Shown here: in pieces, positions 1 through 10,716 of the stretch
How the letters are laid out: the number at the start of each line of letters is the position of its first letter
How positions within the stretch are numbered: the first letter of the stretch is position 1
Assembly: GCA_019096195.1 (NCBI GenBank)
Contig: JAGTXK010000012.1
Span: 62,001 to 126,000 of the forward strand
DNA from: Boletus sp. NGJ
Taxonomy: Eukaryota > Basidiomycota > Agaricomycetes > Boletales > Boletaceae
Reading direction: 5' to 3'
Length of the DNA stretch: 64,000 nucleotides
Position numbers and translations under genes: made by a program
Notes under the pieces: model-generated
What the model saw: only the letters and a program-made list of their open reading frames with translations
Told to the model about the DNA's origin: nothing
Databases searched by the model: none

Positions 1-937
1 CAGCGCCAAGCCTGATCTGTCTGTGCTCAAAGACTACAAGAAGCGCGAGGAAGAGTTCCTTCGTCGTGCCAAGGACCTCGATCAGATCACCGATGCGCGC
101 GACGTGCAGAAACAGAAATATGACAACCTCAGAAAACAGCGTCTGGACGAGTTCATGGCGGGCTTCAGTCTGATTTCTTTGAAACTGAAGGAGATGTACC
201 AGGTTCGTGTTCCGATTCCGCTCTCGAGAGGAAGCGTTTGTAACTCTCCGTTTCGGGGGATAGATGATCACTCTGGGAGGGAATGCAGAATTGGAGTTGG
301 TTGACAGCATGGATCCATTCTCAGAGGGTATCATCTTTAGCGTGATGCCACCCAAGAAGAGCTGGAAAAACATCTCGAATCTATCGGGTGGCGAAAAGGT
401 GCGTGGGGTCCTCGTCCGGTGCTACGAGAGGATAACGTGGATTGTGACCCGTAGACACTGAGTTCTCTAGCCCTCGTGTTTGCGCTTCACGTCTTCAAGG
501 TAAGATCCACAGTCATGCAGGCTTTCGAGATTTCACTGGTTTTTGATCGCCCTTTCCTGTACAGCCTACACCTCTTTACTTTATGGACGAAATCGACGCT
601 GCGCTCGATTTTCGGAACGTATCCATCGTTGCCAATTACATCAAAGATCGGACCAAGAATGCACAGTTCATCATCATCTCGTTGAGGTACGTTGGTTGTT
701 CCTCTTTCTTTGCGTCCTTTGCCACATCTGAGCGCGGTATTATAGAAACGACATGTTTGAGCTGAGCCATCGACTGATTGGGATTTACAAAACTGCGAAT
801 GCGACCCAAAGTACGCTCCCAATACATTTTTGTGTCCTCTGCATTTATACTGATTCCCCATGCCAGGTGTCGCGATCGATAATCACGTTCTCGTCCCGAG
901 CAAGATTGTGACGTCTGTGACAACCTCTTCCACATGA
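1..937 (+). CDS. SMC4: Condensin subunit SMC4, C-terminal part (5' end outside window)
   Basis: This is the C-terminal coiled-coil end and ATPase head of SMC4, the condensin ATPase that compacts mitotic chromosomes. Visible exons are 1-202, 264-398, 455-499, 565-686, 746-810 and 867-937, all with GT..AG introns. The peptide shows the end of the coiled coil (EEEFLRRAKDLD), the SMC4-typical GFSLISLKLKEMYQ, the ABC signature LSGGEK at about 380-398, the Walker B stretch LYFMDEIDAALD and the D-loop, then FELSHRLIGIYKT near the end. TGA lies at 935-937. The match to SMC4, rather than another SMC class, rests on the strongly conserved GGNAELELVDSMDPF and MPPKKSWKNISN. It converges on the kinase gene, with about 225 nt between the two stops. 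Confidence 0.95.
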
Positions 938-1162
938 CACACGCCATTGTAGAGTGTGGGACGGTTCTATACTCTATTGCTCTGTTGTACGCGTGTGCAT
1001 TCGATGCCTCTCTTTCTTTTCCCTTCCTTTTTTGCTGTCTGTATTGCTAGATGGTTTGTATGGTGTGATATCGTTGTAATGATACCTGATCCTATATTTT
1101 TTCTGACAGAGCAATCTATATGTAGCCACCGCATGATAGAGCAAGACCTGACGACACTATTC

Positions 1163-2913
1163 CTAACTTGCCTTGCTCGTGACGTGCCTCTGCAACAAAT
1201 CCCCGAGCGTACGCGTTTGACCTTGCAAGGTGAACGTATGTGTCATCGTTATTGTCTCTTCCAGCCGCGGAGGATGGCCGGTACGATCGTCATCCGAGGG
1301 CAACACCAATCCGGGATCGGCTCTGAACCAGGGATGATCAAGGGCTGCTGAGGGGTGGAGTCGGCGAGAGGGTTCGTATACAAGGAAACGGTGGATGAGG
1401 TCGAGCGGAGAGGGGACTGGGTCGAGGATTGGCGTGTGTGTACGCGTGTCGAGGGAAATGCTCGAGGTCGACGGAGGCAAGTTTGGGAGGAGCAATGACA
1501 GGTCCACTGCGTCGACGTCGACAAAGGATACTTTGCTTGCATCCGGGAGGGTCAGGAAAGTCTGCGCCAGATCAACGGCGAAGATCGATCAAAACCCGCG
1601 GAAACGAAACGAAACGGAACGAAAAGATGCAGGAAAATTGAGTCACGTATATGCATGATCGAGAGTAAGGTGTTGAGCGCACGATGGAGAGACGCGGCGA
1701 GCGAAAGAATAAGGACGTACCGGCCAGGTATCTTCGTTGGGCGTACCACGCACCCTAAAGATACTCCATGCGAGCCCGATTTCGCCGCGTGTCCCATCGA
1801 AGAGACTCGTTCGTGCCCAACGACCAGTCGGTATGCCTGAACGTTTGTATGTTCCCTGCGGTATGACGAATGGCGTCGGGGGCGGGGTGGGTGCACGCGG
1901 CTCGGCGCTCGCCTCCGATTCGGATCCGGAATCGGACGTGTGTTCGGGTCTTCGAAAGGAGAGATCCTCGTCGTCCTCGTCTTCGTCGGTTTGTAAACGG
2001 AGAGAGGTGAAGAACTCGGAAAAGGTGACACCGAGACTCCATGCGTCGATGGCAAAGGCGTTGTACGTCCGCGGCCCGAAAAGTAGCTCTGGGGCGCGAT
2101 AGGGGCTGTGTGTATAGGCGTAGGAGAAGGAGCGTGCATCAGTCCCCACCAGGAACTATAGAGGGCATGCAGAAAAAGACGTCACTTACCCTGTCGACAC
2201 CTCAAAGTACATTCGCGTCGACTCAGGCCACAGATCTCTCGCTTTCGCAGCGCCATCTTCGCCCACTCGAAAAGCGATCCCAAAGTCGATGAGTTGCGCA
2301 CACCCCGAAGCAGTCAGGAGGACGTTGCCTGGTTTGATATCTCGGTGTGCGATTTGAACGTGTTCGCTGTGGAGGTAGCTCACCCCACAGAGGATCTGAA
2401 AAAGGATCGACTTGGCAAGGATGACGAACTGGATCTCGCGTGGGGTGGGTGAGGGCGAGGTGGTGTTTCCAAACGAGATGATAGGATGTGGTGAGTAACT
2501 GGAAGATTGGAGGAGTTCGTCGAGAGAGTAGGGGATGTATGGCATCCGAAAGCTCAGATTTTGGGATCTTTGGGAGCGTAGTTGCTTGATCAGCGGGATG
2601 ATCTAGGACGCATGAGTGAGGGTATGGAATGCGCGTGGCATTTGAGGACGAGGCAACGTACGTTTGGATGCGAGAGGGAAGTAAGCAGACGGACTTCCTT
2701 GATGATATCGTGAGGTTCTTTGGCATGCGTCGTGGTGGACGACTTGATCGCGATGAACCGAGGGCCATCTAGCAACTCGGATTCGATGCGGGTCACGATG
2801 GATGTAGGACCTTCGGATATGATTTCCTGGAAGTAACGAGGGTCAGCACTTGAACCCGGACCGTTCGTATGTCCACCCACTGCATCATCGTCGTGGTCGT
2901 CGAAAGTCATCAT
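1163..2913 (-). CDS. CMGC-type protein kinase, CDK-activating-kinase-like (Csk1-like)
   Basis: A Ser/Thr kinase of 482 residues from four exons: 2913-2662, 2602-2190, 2105-1721 and 1561-1163. The frame closes exactly through all three introns. Visible motifs are the VAIK-type lysine (FIAIKSS), the catalytic loop HRDIKPGNVLL, the DFG motif in LIDFGIAFR and an APE motif in PYRAPELLFG. WSLGVTFSEFF and GTPNEDTWP are typical of CDK-like kinases. The Gly-rich loop is degenerate (ISEGPTSIVTR). A Ser/Asp/Glu-rich insert of about 60 residues follows the WSLGV helix, near 1860-1990. The pattern resembles fission-yeast Csk1, which activates CDKs, but the exact orthology is inferred and other CMGC subfamilies are possible. 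It is divergently arranged with the ankyrin gene, 241 nt apart. Confidence 0.85.
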
Positions 2914-3154
2914 GATCGTTGAGGATTTCCCTGAGATTCAAGCTGGTCAAGGTGGTTCGCTTCATTGAACCATCATTGAAACAGTTCAATCACTGGGTGC
3001 TACGTAGCAGTATGGCTTGTTCCGTGCACCGCGCCTTAGACGGCAGCTGTCTAAGAAGGAAATAATGAACAACAAGGTTATACCCTGTTTGTACTCCTCT
3101 TGATCTCGTACATTTACATATCACTACTGTTGCATCATTTAATCTAATTCTGCA

Positions 3155-4135
3155 ATGTCTGTGTATGACGAGCCCCGGACGCTCCTCAGTAAGTACCACC
3201 TTGTAGCCATCACCGTAGTCGTGATCGTCTGATTAATCGTGCTCGTAGATAAACAACTGCTCGCAGCAGCCCGACAAGATGGAAATGTCGAGGAACTATT
3301 AACCAGCCTCGAATACAGAGATTCAGGAGATGAAGACATCTTGCTTTTCGACGTCAACTGCACCGATTTGTAGGTCCTCCTCCCGTACCAAGTAACGTGG
3401 CTCGTAAAGTACGCTCAACTTTGCACGGAATGAGTTCAGTTCAGGGAACACGCGTTCGCACCTCCGTTTTATGTTGCCATCGATCTAGCGCTGATATCCC
3501 GTCCTCTCATCAGCTCTCCATCTCGCGTATGTAGCTCACCACGTCCTCTTCCTCGTGTCATCTTACTCAACATAAAACGGTTGCATTGCATGGCGTCTAA
3601 CCTTGCGTCTCGCATCCATCGTTCATCCTCTGTCACAGCGTCTTGAGCGGTTCAGTCGAGAACGTCAACCTCCTCATTGAAGCCGATGGTTGTGACGTCG
3701 ATCCCCAGAACTACGCAGGCGACACGCCCCTCCACCTCGCCGTCCAGATCCATCATCGCGAGACCCGTCACGCGATCGTATCTGCTCTCGTCGAGACCGC
3801 CGGTGCTATCGATTCGTACGTGCTTTCAACTTCTATCAATTGGGATGGCGTGCCCTGGGATATGCCCTGACCTTTCTTTTCCTTATATCTTGACGGATCT
3901 CATCAGCATCCGGTTGGTGAACAAGGCGGGTCAAACACCGAACGCCCTTGCGAAAATTTACTTTCCGAACGATACGGAAGTGAGCTTGTTGACGACCCCA
4001 CCTGCACGACAAGTGAACACCCTCCTCGACGAAGATGATATTGCAAGTGGTGGGTCGCCTGAGACGTTCTTTGCTCTCCCTTTGTGTACTGATAATGTGT
4101 CCTAAGGTGGTGAAGGCGATTCTGGGTCTGAATGA
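3155..4135 (+). CDS. Small ankyrin-repeat protein
   Basis: A small protein of about 167 residues. Exons read as 3155-3188, 3249-3369, 3639-3815, 3907-4049 and 4107-4135; their sum is divisible by three and ends in TGA. The ankyrin signature GDTPLHLAVQ is clear in exon 3, preceded by SGSVENVNLLIEADG, the second helix of the previous repeat. The C-terminus is acidic (LLDEDDIASGGEGDSGSE). The 3370-3638 interval is long for an intron here and contains a GNT-like piece (about 3445-3465) that may be another small exon completing the first repeat, so the middle of the model is uncertain. Ankyrin repeats mediate protein contacts. The size and acidic tail recall Yar1-like ribosome-assembly proteins, but I would not name it. 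Confidence 0.75.
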
Positions 4136-4435
4136 ATGATTAAATAGCATCATTCTTACAGCAGGTTTCGTTTCACGGGCTGTTGCGTACTGTATAATAG
4201 AAAATCGGGCGGGCGACCAGGGCGATATTCTTGCCTTAGTTGATAGGTCTGGACGACTTCAAACCCAAGTTGATATTGAGAACCTGACCGTACTACCGCT
4301 AACCTCTGAAGAACACCCAAGGCAAGAGTGTTCAGACAGGTGTGTTAGTTCCAGGGGAAGTAGCATTGACATCTACACAGGCACCGAATTGCCTCCATGG
4401 AGCAAAATATATGACATCCACGGAACAGACAGCTA

Positions 4436-6562
4436 TTATTCGGCATGGTGGCGAGTCCGCTTTCTGAACATCACCTTGGCCGTGGAGTTGGCTGCGATCA
4501 CAGACCCGATGTACATGTTCCGCGGACGAGTCGCGTTCTCCTCCAGCTTGATATCGTACGTCATGACGATATAGGCCAACATCGTTTTGAGCTCAACTGC
4601 CGCAAAGAAACGACCGGGGCTGGTGAGGGAAAAAAATTGAATGGGAGTGCGAAATGGCGATCAGTGAGACGAGCATACCATGCATGCCGGCCGTGTCCGA
4701 ACGACAAGTACTGAGGGGAAGTTGCGATGAACTGATGCTTTACGCCTTCCCCATCTTCTTTGGTCATGTCTGCAAACCGAAACGGATCAAACACGTCTGG
4801 GTTTTCGTACAGCGCGTCATCATGATGTAACGCTCTGAGGCCTGCATTGATCCTAGTGCCTTTCGGGATGAATGTCCCGTCGGAAAATGTAAAGTCCTTG
4901 GTGGCCTTGCGCGTCAGGCCCACTACAGAACAAAAAATGGGTATAAATTAATGGTGTAGTGCACAAAGTGACTGACACATGTCGACACCCTCTATGCGTA
5001 TACACTCTTTGAGGAAACTGTCGACTTTGCACATCTTGCCCAACGACATTTTCGACCATCCCTCTTTCTCGACGATAGCCTCGACTTCTTCGCGGAGGGG
5101 CTGCACATATTGAGGATTTGCCGCTAGGTAGTAGAGCGTATTTGTGAATGCCTGAGGTTCAGCATGATTAAAAAGACCAAGATGGGATCACAACGTTGCA
5201 CACACGCTGGATGTTATCTGTAACGCAGTGCATGAGGTGAATGTCGCATGACGACGACAAGCACGCACGTGAATAGCAGCAACGTTAGTTGACAGAATGC
5301 GGCCCGTCAATGCCTCAACTGTGGCATCCGGACCGCCTTCATCCATCAACCATGACAACAGGTCGTGCTACAAAAAAATGAATATGGTGCCGATCGCAGA
5401 TAGGATCGACCAACGGGTTTCTCAGTCCAGTCCTTCCCATACTCATCCAAGTACTTCCGTCGCTCCTCGATGATTGGACGAAGATGCCCTACACCCCGTC
5501 TAGTGTTCTTGAGGACGTTTGTGAAAAAACGGGCAGCTAGGCTGTTGAGAAGCTGAGGGCGGCTTCGTGGACATGTAATCATCAGGGACGTACGGTCTCA
5601 AAATTTTCGGGAAGTACGCGATGGCAAGACCGCCTGTGATGGCATCAATGGTATATTGGATATTGAGAGCCACGAAATCCGGGTTACGACCTACAATGAA
5701 CGCTTGAAAACACAAGCAGGTGACGAAACGGAATACATACACAGTGGAAGCCCGACGAATGATCTATTGCTAGCCCTGCACACAATCTGTTGGACAGTGA
5801 TCAATGCTGGAACACTCTTCCACTCTATGTCATTTAATATTAGTAACTTGTTATTTGTGATGACCGGAAACATATTACCATTATCCTTGAGGTCCAAAAT
5901 GTCGTCGAATGCTGTGATAATCTCATCCCGCAACTCAGGATACAAGACCTCGAGGTTACGAGTGAGTTGTGAGCGCATCACCGTGATGTGGTAGGGATTG
6001 TAGCAAACGTCGAACCCCATAGTGAATTCCGAATTAAAGTCCTGTCCATAGTACTCCCTCAGAAACGCGTGCGACAGACAAAAAGAAACACCCTTCTTAC
6101 TTCGTTCATGGCCTCCAGAAGCGAAAGTTCGTCGTCGCGTGCGTTTCGCATTTCTTCTACATGTGCGCGTTTGGTTACGATAACGACCCAGTGGTAGAGC
6201 GTTGCAATCTTGAACGGGGCGCCTTTATGCTGAGAATAACGTGGAGGTTGGCTACAATATCGAGTTGGAACGAGCAGTGCCTGCCTTTCTGTAACCTTCT
6301 TGAATTACGTCTGCAGCGTTGGCTACGTACTTGATACCAGCCCACCAGGAACCAAGCCAACTATTCGATCCAACGGTCGGGAATGCATTCAGCTGAACAG
6401 AAAGAGAAGAAAAGGATGAGAACACTATGAAAGAGGGAAGCGATGTTGCCCTACGTTAGGGCGCTTGGACAAGTGTGCGATCCCAAGGATGGCTGCAGCA
6501 ACGCCTGCGACAATATGCGTCACGGACACGCTTGTAGGCAATTCTGGCACTGTCCACTGCAT
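4436..6562 (-). CDS. Cytochrome P450, tandem copy 1
   Basis: A microsomal haem monooxygenase of the basidiomycete ent-kaurene-oxidase-like type (CYP512-like by eye). The start is ATG at 6562 (MQWTVPELP), followed by one hydrophobic membrane anchor. Next come the proline/glycine hinge FPTVGSNSWLGSWW, the K-helix ExxR (ECIR), the PERF-like DPFRFAD and the haem loop FGHGRHAC/PGRFFA, whose Cys codon is split by the last intron. The I-helix Thr region (ITSS) is a 12-nt micro-exon at 5206-5217. One intron (6230-6284) has a GC donor instead of GT. I found no lesion, so the gene looks functional. It ends near 4436 with a short tail after MFRKR. About ten exons; several limits are approximate. The substrate is unknown. 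Confidence 0.85.
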
Positions 6563-6937
6563 TCCGAGAAGGTGGTATTATCTTTACAAAAAATCAAATG
6601 CCAGTTGGTCAGTGGTCAATACTTCTGACTTGAGTGCTATATACCGTAGCATTAGTACGACTTGCACTGGTCTAGCCTGATGCAGTAAGTACATTAGATA
6701 AATAACTGTCATGAATTATGATTTCCGACTCGATGAGAACAGAAGCAACCTTCATTGTTTGTTTGAAACAAGTTGTTCAGCTCTAGTCTGGGACCCGGCT
6801 GCCATTGATCCCGATGAGGCTGGAAGGGTTTATGAGTTACGGTGGTTGGACATATGTCGAATTGACATGGTAAGTCAACTTTAAACTTAGCTTCTGAGGA
6901 AGTATTAGTATTCGCCACACGACAAGTTCGCTCCCAC

Positions 6938-7346
6938 ATGTGCACGGTGCACCATATCAGTGCAACTGCATGCTGGTTTGTCCTGCTCACGAACCTCATC
7001 CACCTGCCACCTCTCACCGGCCTCCCGGTCATCATATATTCACCAACTTCGTCTCATGTTGTCTCTAGCTCTTGGGACAAGACCATCAGAGTTTGGAATG
7101 CAACCACATGTCAGTTGGTAGCAGGCCCATTCCAGGGGCACACAGCTGGTGTTATGTCTGTTGCTTATTCACCTGATGGTTTCCACATTGTCTCTGGCTC
7201 CATTGACAACTCCATCAAAGTGTGCAGGGTACAAGAGCTTATTTCCTTTGGTGATTTACATGAGGACAATGGTTGGATTCAATCTACTAATGGCAGTTGT
7301 TTTGGCTGGATTGCCCCTTGGAATAGGCATGTTATCTTCACTCTTT
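6938..7346 (+). pseudogene. C-terminal fragment of a NACHT/STAND-type WD40 gene
   Basis: A reading frame encodes two WD40 blades with the typical SSWDKTIRVWNATT and SGSIDNSIKV, joined by GHTAGVMSVAYSPDG. This repeat style is that of basidiomycete NACHT-WD40 (STAND, NLR-like) proteins. After the blades the frame continues with DNGWIQSTNGSCFGWI, which resembles the conserved tail following the propeller in that family (usually a GWI...LLWVP pattern). No NACHT domain or earlier blades are present upstream before the P450 copy, so this is a truncated remnant. It lies between the two P450 duplicates, on the opposite strand. Confidence 0.65.
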
Positions 7347-7637
7347 AGTGATAGCTTCTGACAGAATTTTTCAAGTTGATATTGATATGATACCTTTGTT
7401 TTGGGAGTCTTGGATGTCTTGTTGGAACTCAACTGATTTCTCTGTTTACTTTGATACTTGTGCTACTTTCTACTGTGTTTTTCAATCATCTTGATTTTGA
7501 GAACCCAAGTGTACAGTGACTAGTAACCTCTGAAGAACACCCCAAGGCAAGAGTATTCAGACAGGTGTGGTAATATTAATTAGTGTCAGGGATTAGCATG
7601 AGCAATCTACATAGGCACTGTTCTAATGTTCGCCATT

Positions 7638-9765
7638 CTAGCAAGTCCGCTTTCTGAACATCAACTTGGCCGTGGAGTTGACTGCGATCACAGACCCGAT
7701 GTACATGTTCCGCGGACGAGTCGCGTTCTCCTCCAGCTTGATATCGTACGTCGTGACGATATAGGCCAACATCGTTTTGAGCTCAATTGCCGCAAAGAAA
7801 CGACCGGGGCTGGTGAGGGAAAAAAAATGAATGGGAGTGCGAAATGGCGATCGGTGAGACGAGCATACCATGCATGCCGGCCGTGTCCGAACGGCAAGTA
7901 CTGGGGGGAAGTTGCGACAAACTGATGCTTCATACCTTCCCCATCTACTTTGTTCATGTCTGCAAACCGAAACGGATCAAACACCTCTGGATTTTCGTAC
8001 AGCGCGTCATCATGATGCAACGCTCTGAGGCCTGCATTGATCCTAGTGCCTTTCGGGATGAATGTCCCGTCGGAAAATGTAAAGTCCTTGGCGGCCTTGC
8101 GTGTCAGGCCCACTAAGAAAAAAAAAACGGGTATAAATAATGGTCTGATGTGCACTGCGCAAGCGACTGACATATGTCGAGGCCCTCTATGCGTATACAC
8201 TCTTTGAGGAAACTGTCGACTTTGCACATCTTGCCCAACGACGTTTTCGACCATCCCTCTTTCTCGACGATAGCCTCGACTTCTTCGCGGAGGGGTTGCA
8301 CATACTGAGAGTTTGCCGCTAGGTAGTAGAGCGTATTTACGAAAGCCTGAAGTTCAGCATGAATAAAAGACCAAGACGGGATCATGAAGTTGTACACACG
8401 TTGGATGTTGTCTGTAACGCAGTGCATGAGGTGAACGTCGCACGCCTGGAGACGACGGCAAGCACGCACGTGAATAGCAGCAAAGTTAGATGACAGAATG
8501 CGGCCTGTCAATGCCTCAACTGTGGCATCCGGACCGCCTTCATCCATCAACCATGACAACAGGTCGTGCTACGAAAAAAAATGAATATGGTGCCGATCGC
8601 AGATAGGATCGACCAACGGGTTTCTCAGTCCAGTCCTTCCCATACTCATCCAAGTACTTCCGTCGCTCCTCAATGATCGGACGAAGATGCCCTACACCCC
8701 GTCTAGTGTTCTTGAGGACGTTTGTGAAAAAACGGGCAGCTAGGCTGTTGAGAAGCTGAGGGCGGCTTCGTGGACATGTAATCATCAGGGACGTACGGTC
8801 TCAAAATTTTCGGGAAGTACGCGATGGCAAGACCGCCTGTGATGGCATCAATGGTATATTGGATATTGAGAGCCACGAAATCCGGGTTACGACCTACAAT
8901 GAACGCTTGAAAACACAAGCAGGTGACGAAGCGGAATACATACACAGTGGAAGCCCGACGAATGATCTATTGCTAGCCCTGCACACGATCTGTTGGACAG
9001 TGATCAATGCTGGAACACTCTTCCACTCTATGTCATCCAATATTAGCCACTTGTTATTTTTGATGACAAGGAAGCATGTTACCATTATCCTTGAGGTCCA
9101 AAATGTCGTCGAATGCTGTGATAATCTCATCCCGCAACTCAGGATACAAGACCTCGAGGTTACGAGTGAGTTGTGAGCGCATCACCGTGATGTGGTAGGG
9201 ATTGTAGCAAACGTCGAACCCCATGGTGAATTCCGAATTAAAGTCCTGTCCATAGTACTTCCTCAGAAACACGTGCGACACACAGAGAGAAACCCCCTTC
9301 TTACTTCATTCGTGGCCTCCAGAAGCGAAAGTTCGTCGTCGCGTGCGTTTCGCATTTCTTCCACATGTGCGCGTTTGGTTACGATAACGACCCAGTGGTA
9401 GAGCGTTGCAATCTTGAACGGGGCACCTTTATGCTGAGAATACCATGGAGGTTAGCTACAACACCGAGTCGGAACAAGTATTGCTTGCCTTTCTGTATCC
9501 TTCTTGAATTACGTCTGCAGCGTTGGTCATGTACTCGATACTAGCCCACCAGGAACCAAGCCAACTACTCGATCCAACGGTCGGAAGCGCATTCAGCTGA
9601 ACAGAAAGAGAGAATGTTCTCAGAACGCTATGAAAGCGGAATGCAATGTTGACCCACATTGGGACGCTTGGACAAGTGTGCAATCCCGAGGATGGCTGCG
9701 GCAACGCCTGCGACAACATACGTCGCGGGCACGCTTGCAGGTAATTCTGGCAGTGTCCACTGCAT
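7638..9765 (-). CDS. Cytochrome P450, tandem copy 2
   Basis: The second member of the tandem pair, nearly identical to the copy at 4436-6562 in exons and introns. It starts with ATG at 9765 (MQWTLPELP, then a membrane anchor) and has LPTVGSSSWLGSWW, ECIR as the ExxR motif, DPFRFAD and FGHGRHAC/PGRFFAA at the haem site. The I-helix micro-exon is 8400-8411 (TTSN). The GC-AG intron is 9434-9488, 55 nt as in copy 1. It stops three codons earlier than copy 1, after MFRKRTC. Differences include ALPTV versus AFPTV and TTSN versus ITSS, the latter in the oxygen-activation helix, so the copies could differ in activity. No lesion was found. Some exon limits are approximate. Confidence 0.85.
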
Positions 9766-9840
9766 TCTGGGAAGGTGGGATTATCTTGACAAAAACCTAC
9801 ATGGTTGGTCACCGGTTCGATACTTTATACTTTCTGAAAT

Positions 9841-10716
9841 AACACATTCCATCGTACCATTCTTTGTTCATCGTTTTCCCTCAGCCACATCAGGCACATC
9901 AGACCACAGTGGCGGATACCCACCTGCCACTCAATGCATCGTACCATTTGGGTCATGGCACGACTGAAAGCAAAACTTTGGATATTGTCAGTGTTTGCGC
10001 GTAACGCCTAAACTTGACAATTTTGGCTACATTCACGCTGCTACAGTACTTTACATCAGCCCGACATTTCGAGCGAGTTGACAAGCATGCACACACCTCA
10101 AGCTTCCGTCCGTGTTTCGAGGTTCGTTTAGACTTGACATCCGCTACTATTCCTGAACCTGGACTCGGAGGGCCGGGACAGGTTGCATGATGCCCGTGGG
10201 AACTCTTGGCTTCCCTGACCATGCCGTATGGTTTCCCTTTGTCTGTATTGTCGAGACGCGCGGTTTCAAGGGTGAGCGTCACAACGACGGTGATCATGAC
10301 AAGGTCGCGAAGTTGGTTCGCTGGTTCTGACTCGGACCTCCGCTTTCCAGCGAGATACACGTCCACGTTCATTAATTTTCATGTTGGTCGTCAAAGCGTG
10401 AACAGAGTGGGTCGTATCGGTCGTTGTGGTCGTTATGGAGAGTGATTGTTTTCGTACCCCTTGTCGTCGCCTTTTCCGTCCACATATAAAGATTTGTGTA
10501 CCGTACCGCAGATGCCGAAGCTCGGGTCCAGGGATGCCCAGAGGGCTGTGATATACAAAGTTTTCGAACCGTGAAAGTGTGTACCTCCTAATTACAGTAA
10601 GATAGTCGTGGGAAACAAGCGTATGGGTTCACTGGCAAGGAACCGACATACTAACCGCAGTACAATTTTATGATATCTGTCCTTCACGCACACCAGTCCT
10701 CACCATCATCAACCTA
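9841..10716. other. Intergenic, no gene supported
   Basis: I see no gene here. A TATAAA at 10485-10490 lies about 230 nt before the ATG of the next gene and may belong to its promoter. Confidence 0.5.

Larger units (their letters stand above)
4298..9840. repeat. Tandem duplication (about 3.2 kb offset) of a P450 gene and its flanks
   Basis: Sequence from about 4298-6640 recurs at about 7530-9840. Inside the gene the offset stays at 3202-3204 nt over more than 2 kb (for example 4436/7638, 5206/8400+9, 6562/9765), so almost no indels separate the copies. Long stretches such as 5410-5760 and 8610-8960 are nearly identical. Similarity extends into both flanks: downstream at 4298-4345 and 7530-7575, upstream at 6562-6620 and 9765-9830. 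The roughly 900 nt between the copies hold an unrelated WD40-gene tail. Confidence 0.9.

Noticed and set aside
1395-2102. Several plus-strand frames antisense to the kinase gene
   Set aside because: They are shadows of the GC-rich kinase exons; the minus-strand model explains the region with intact catalytic motifs.
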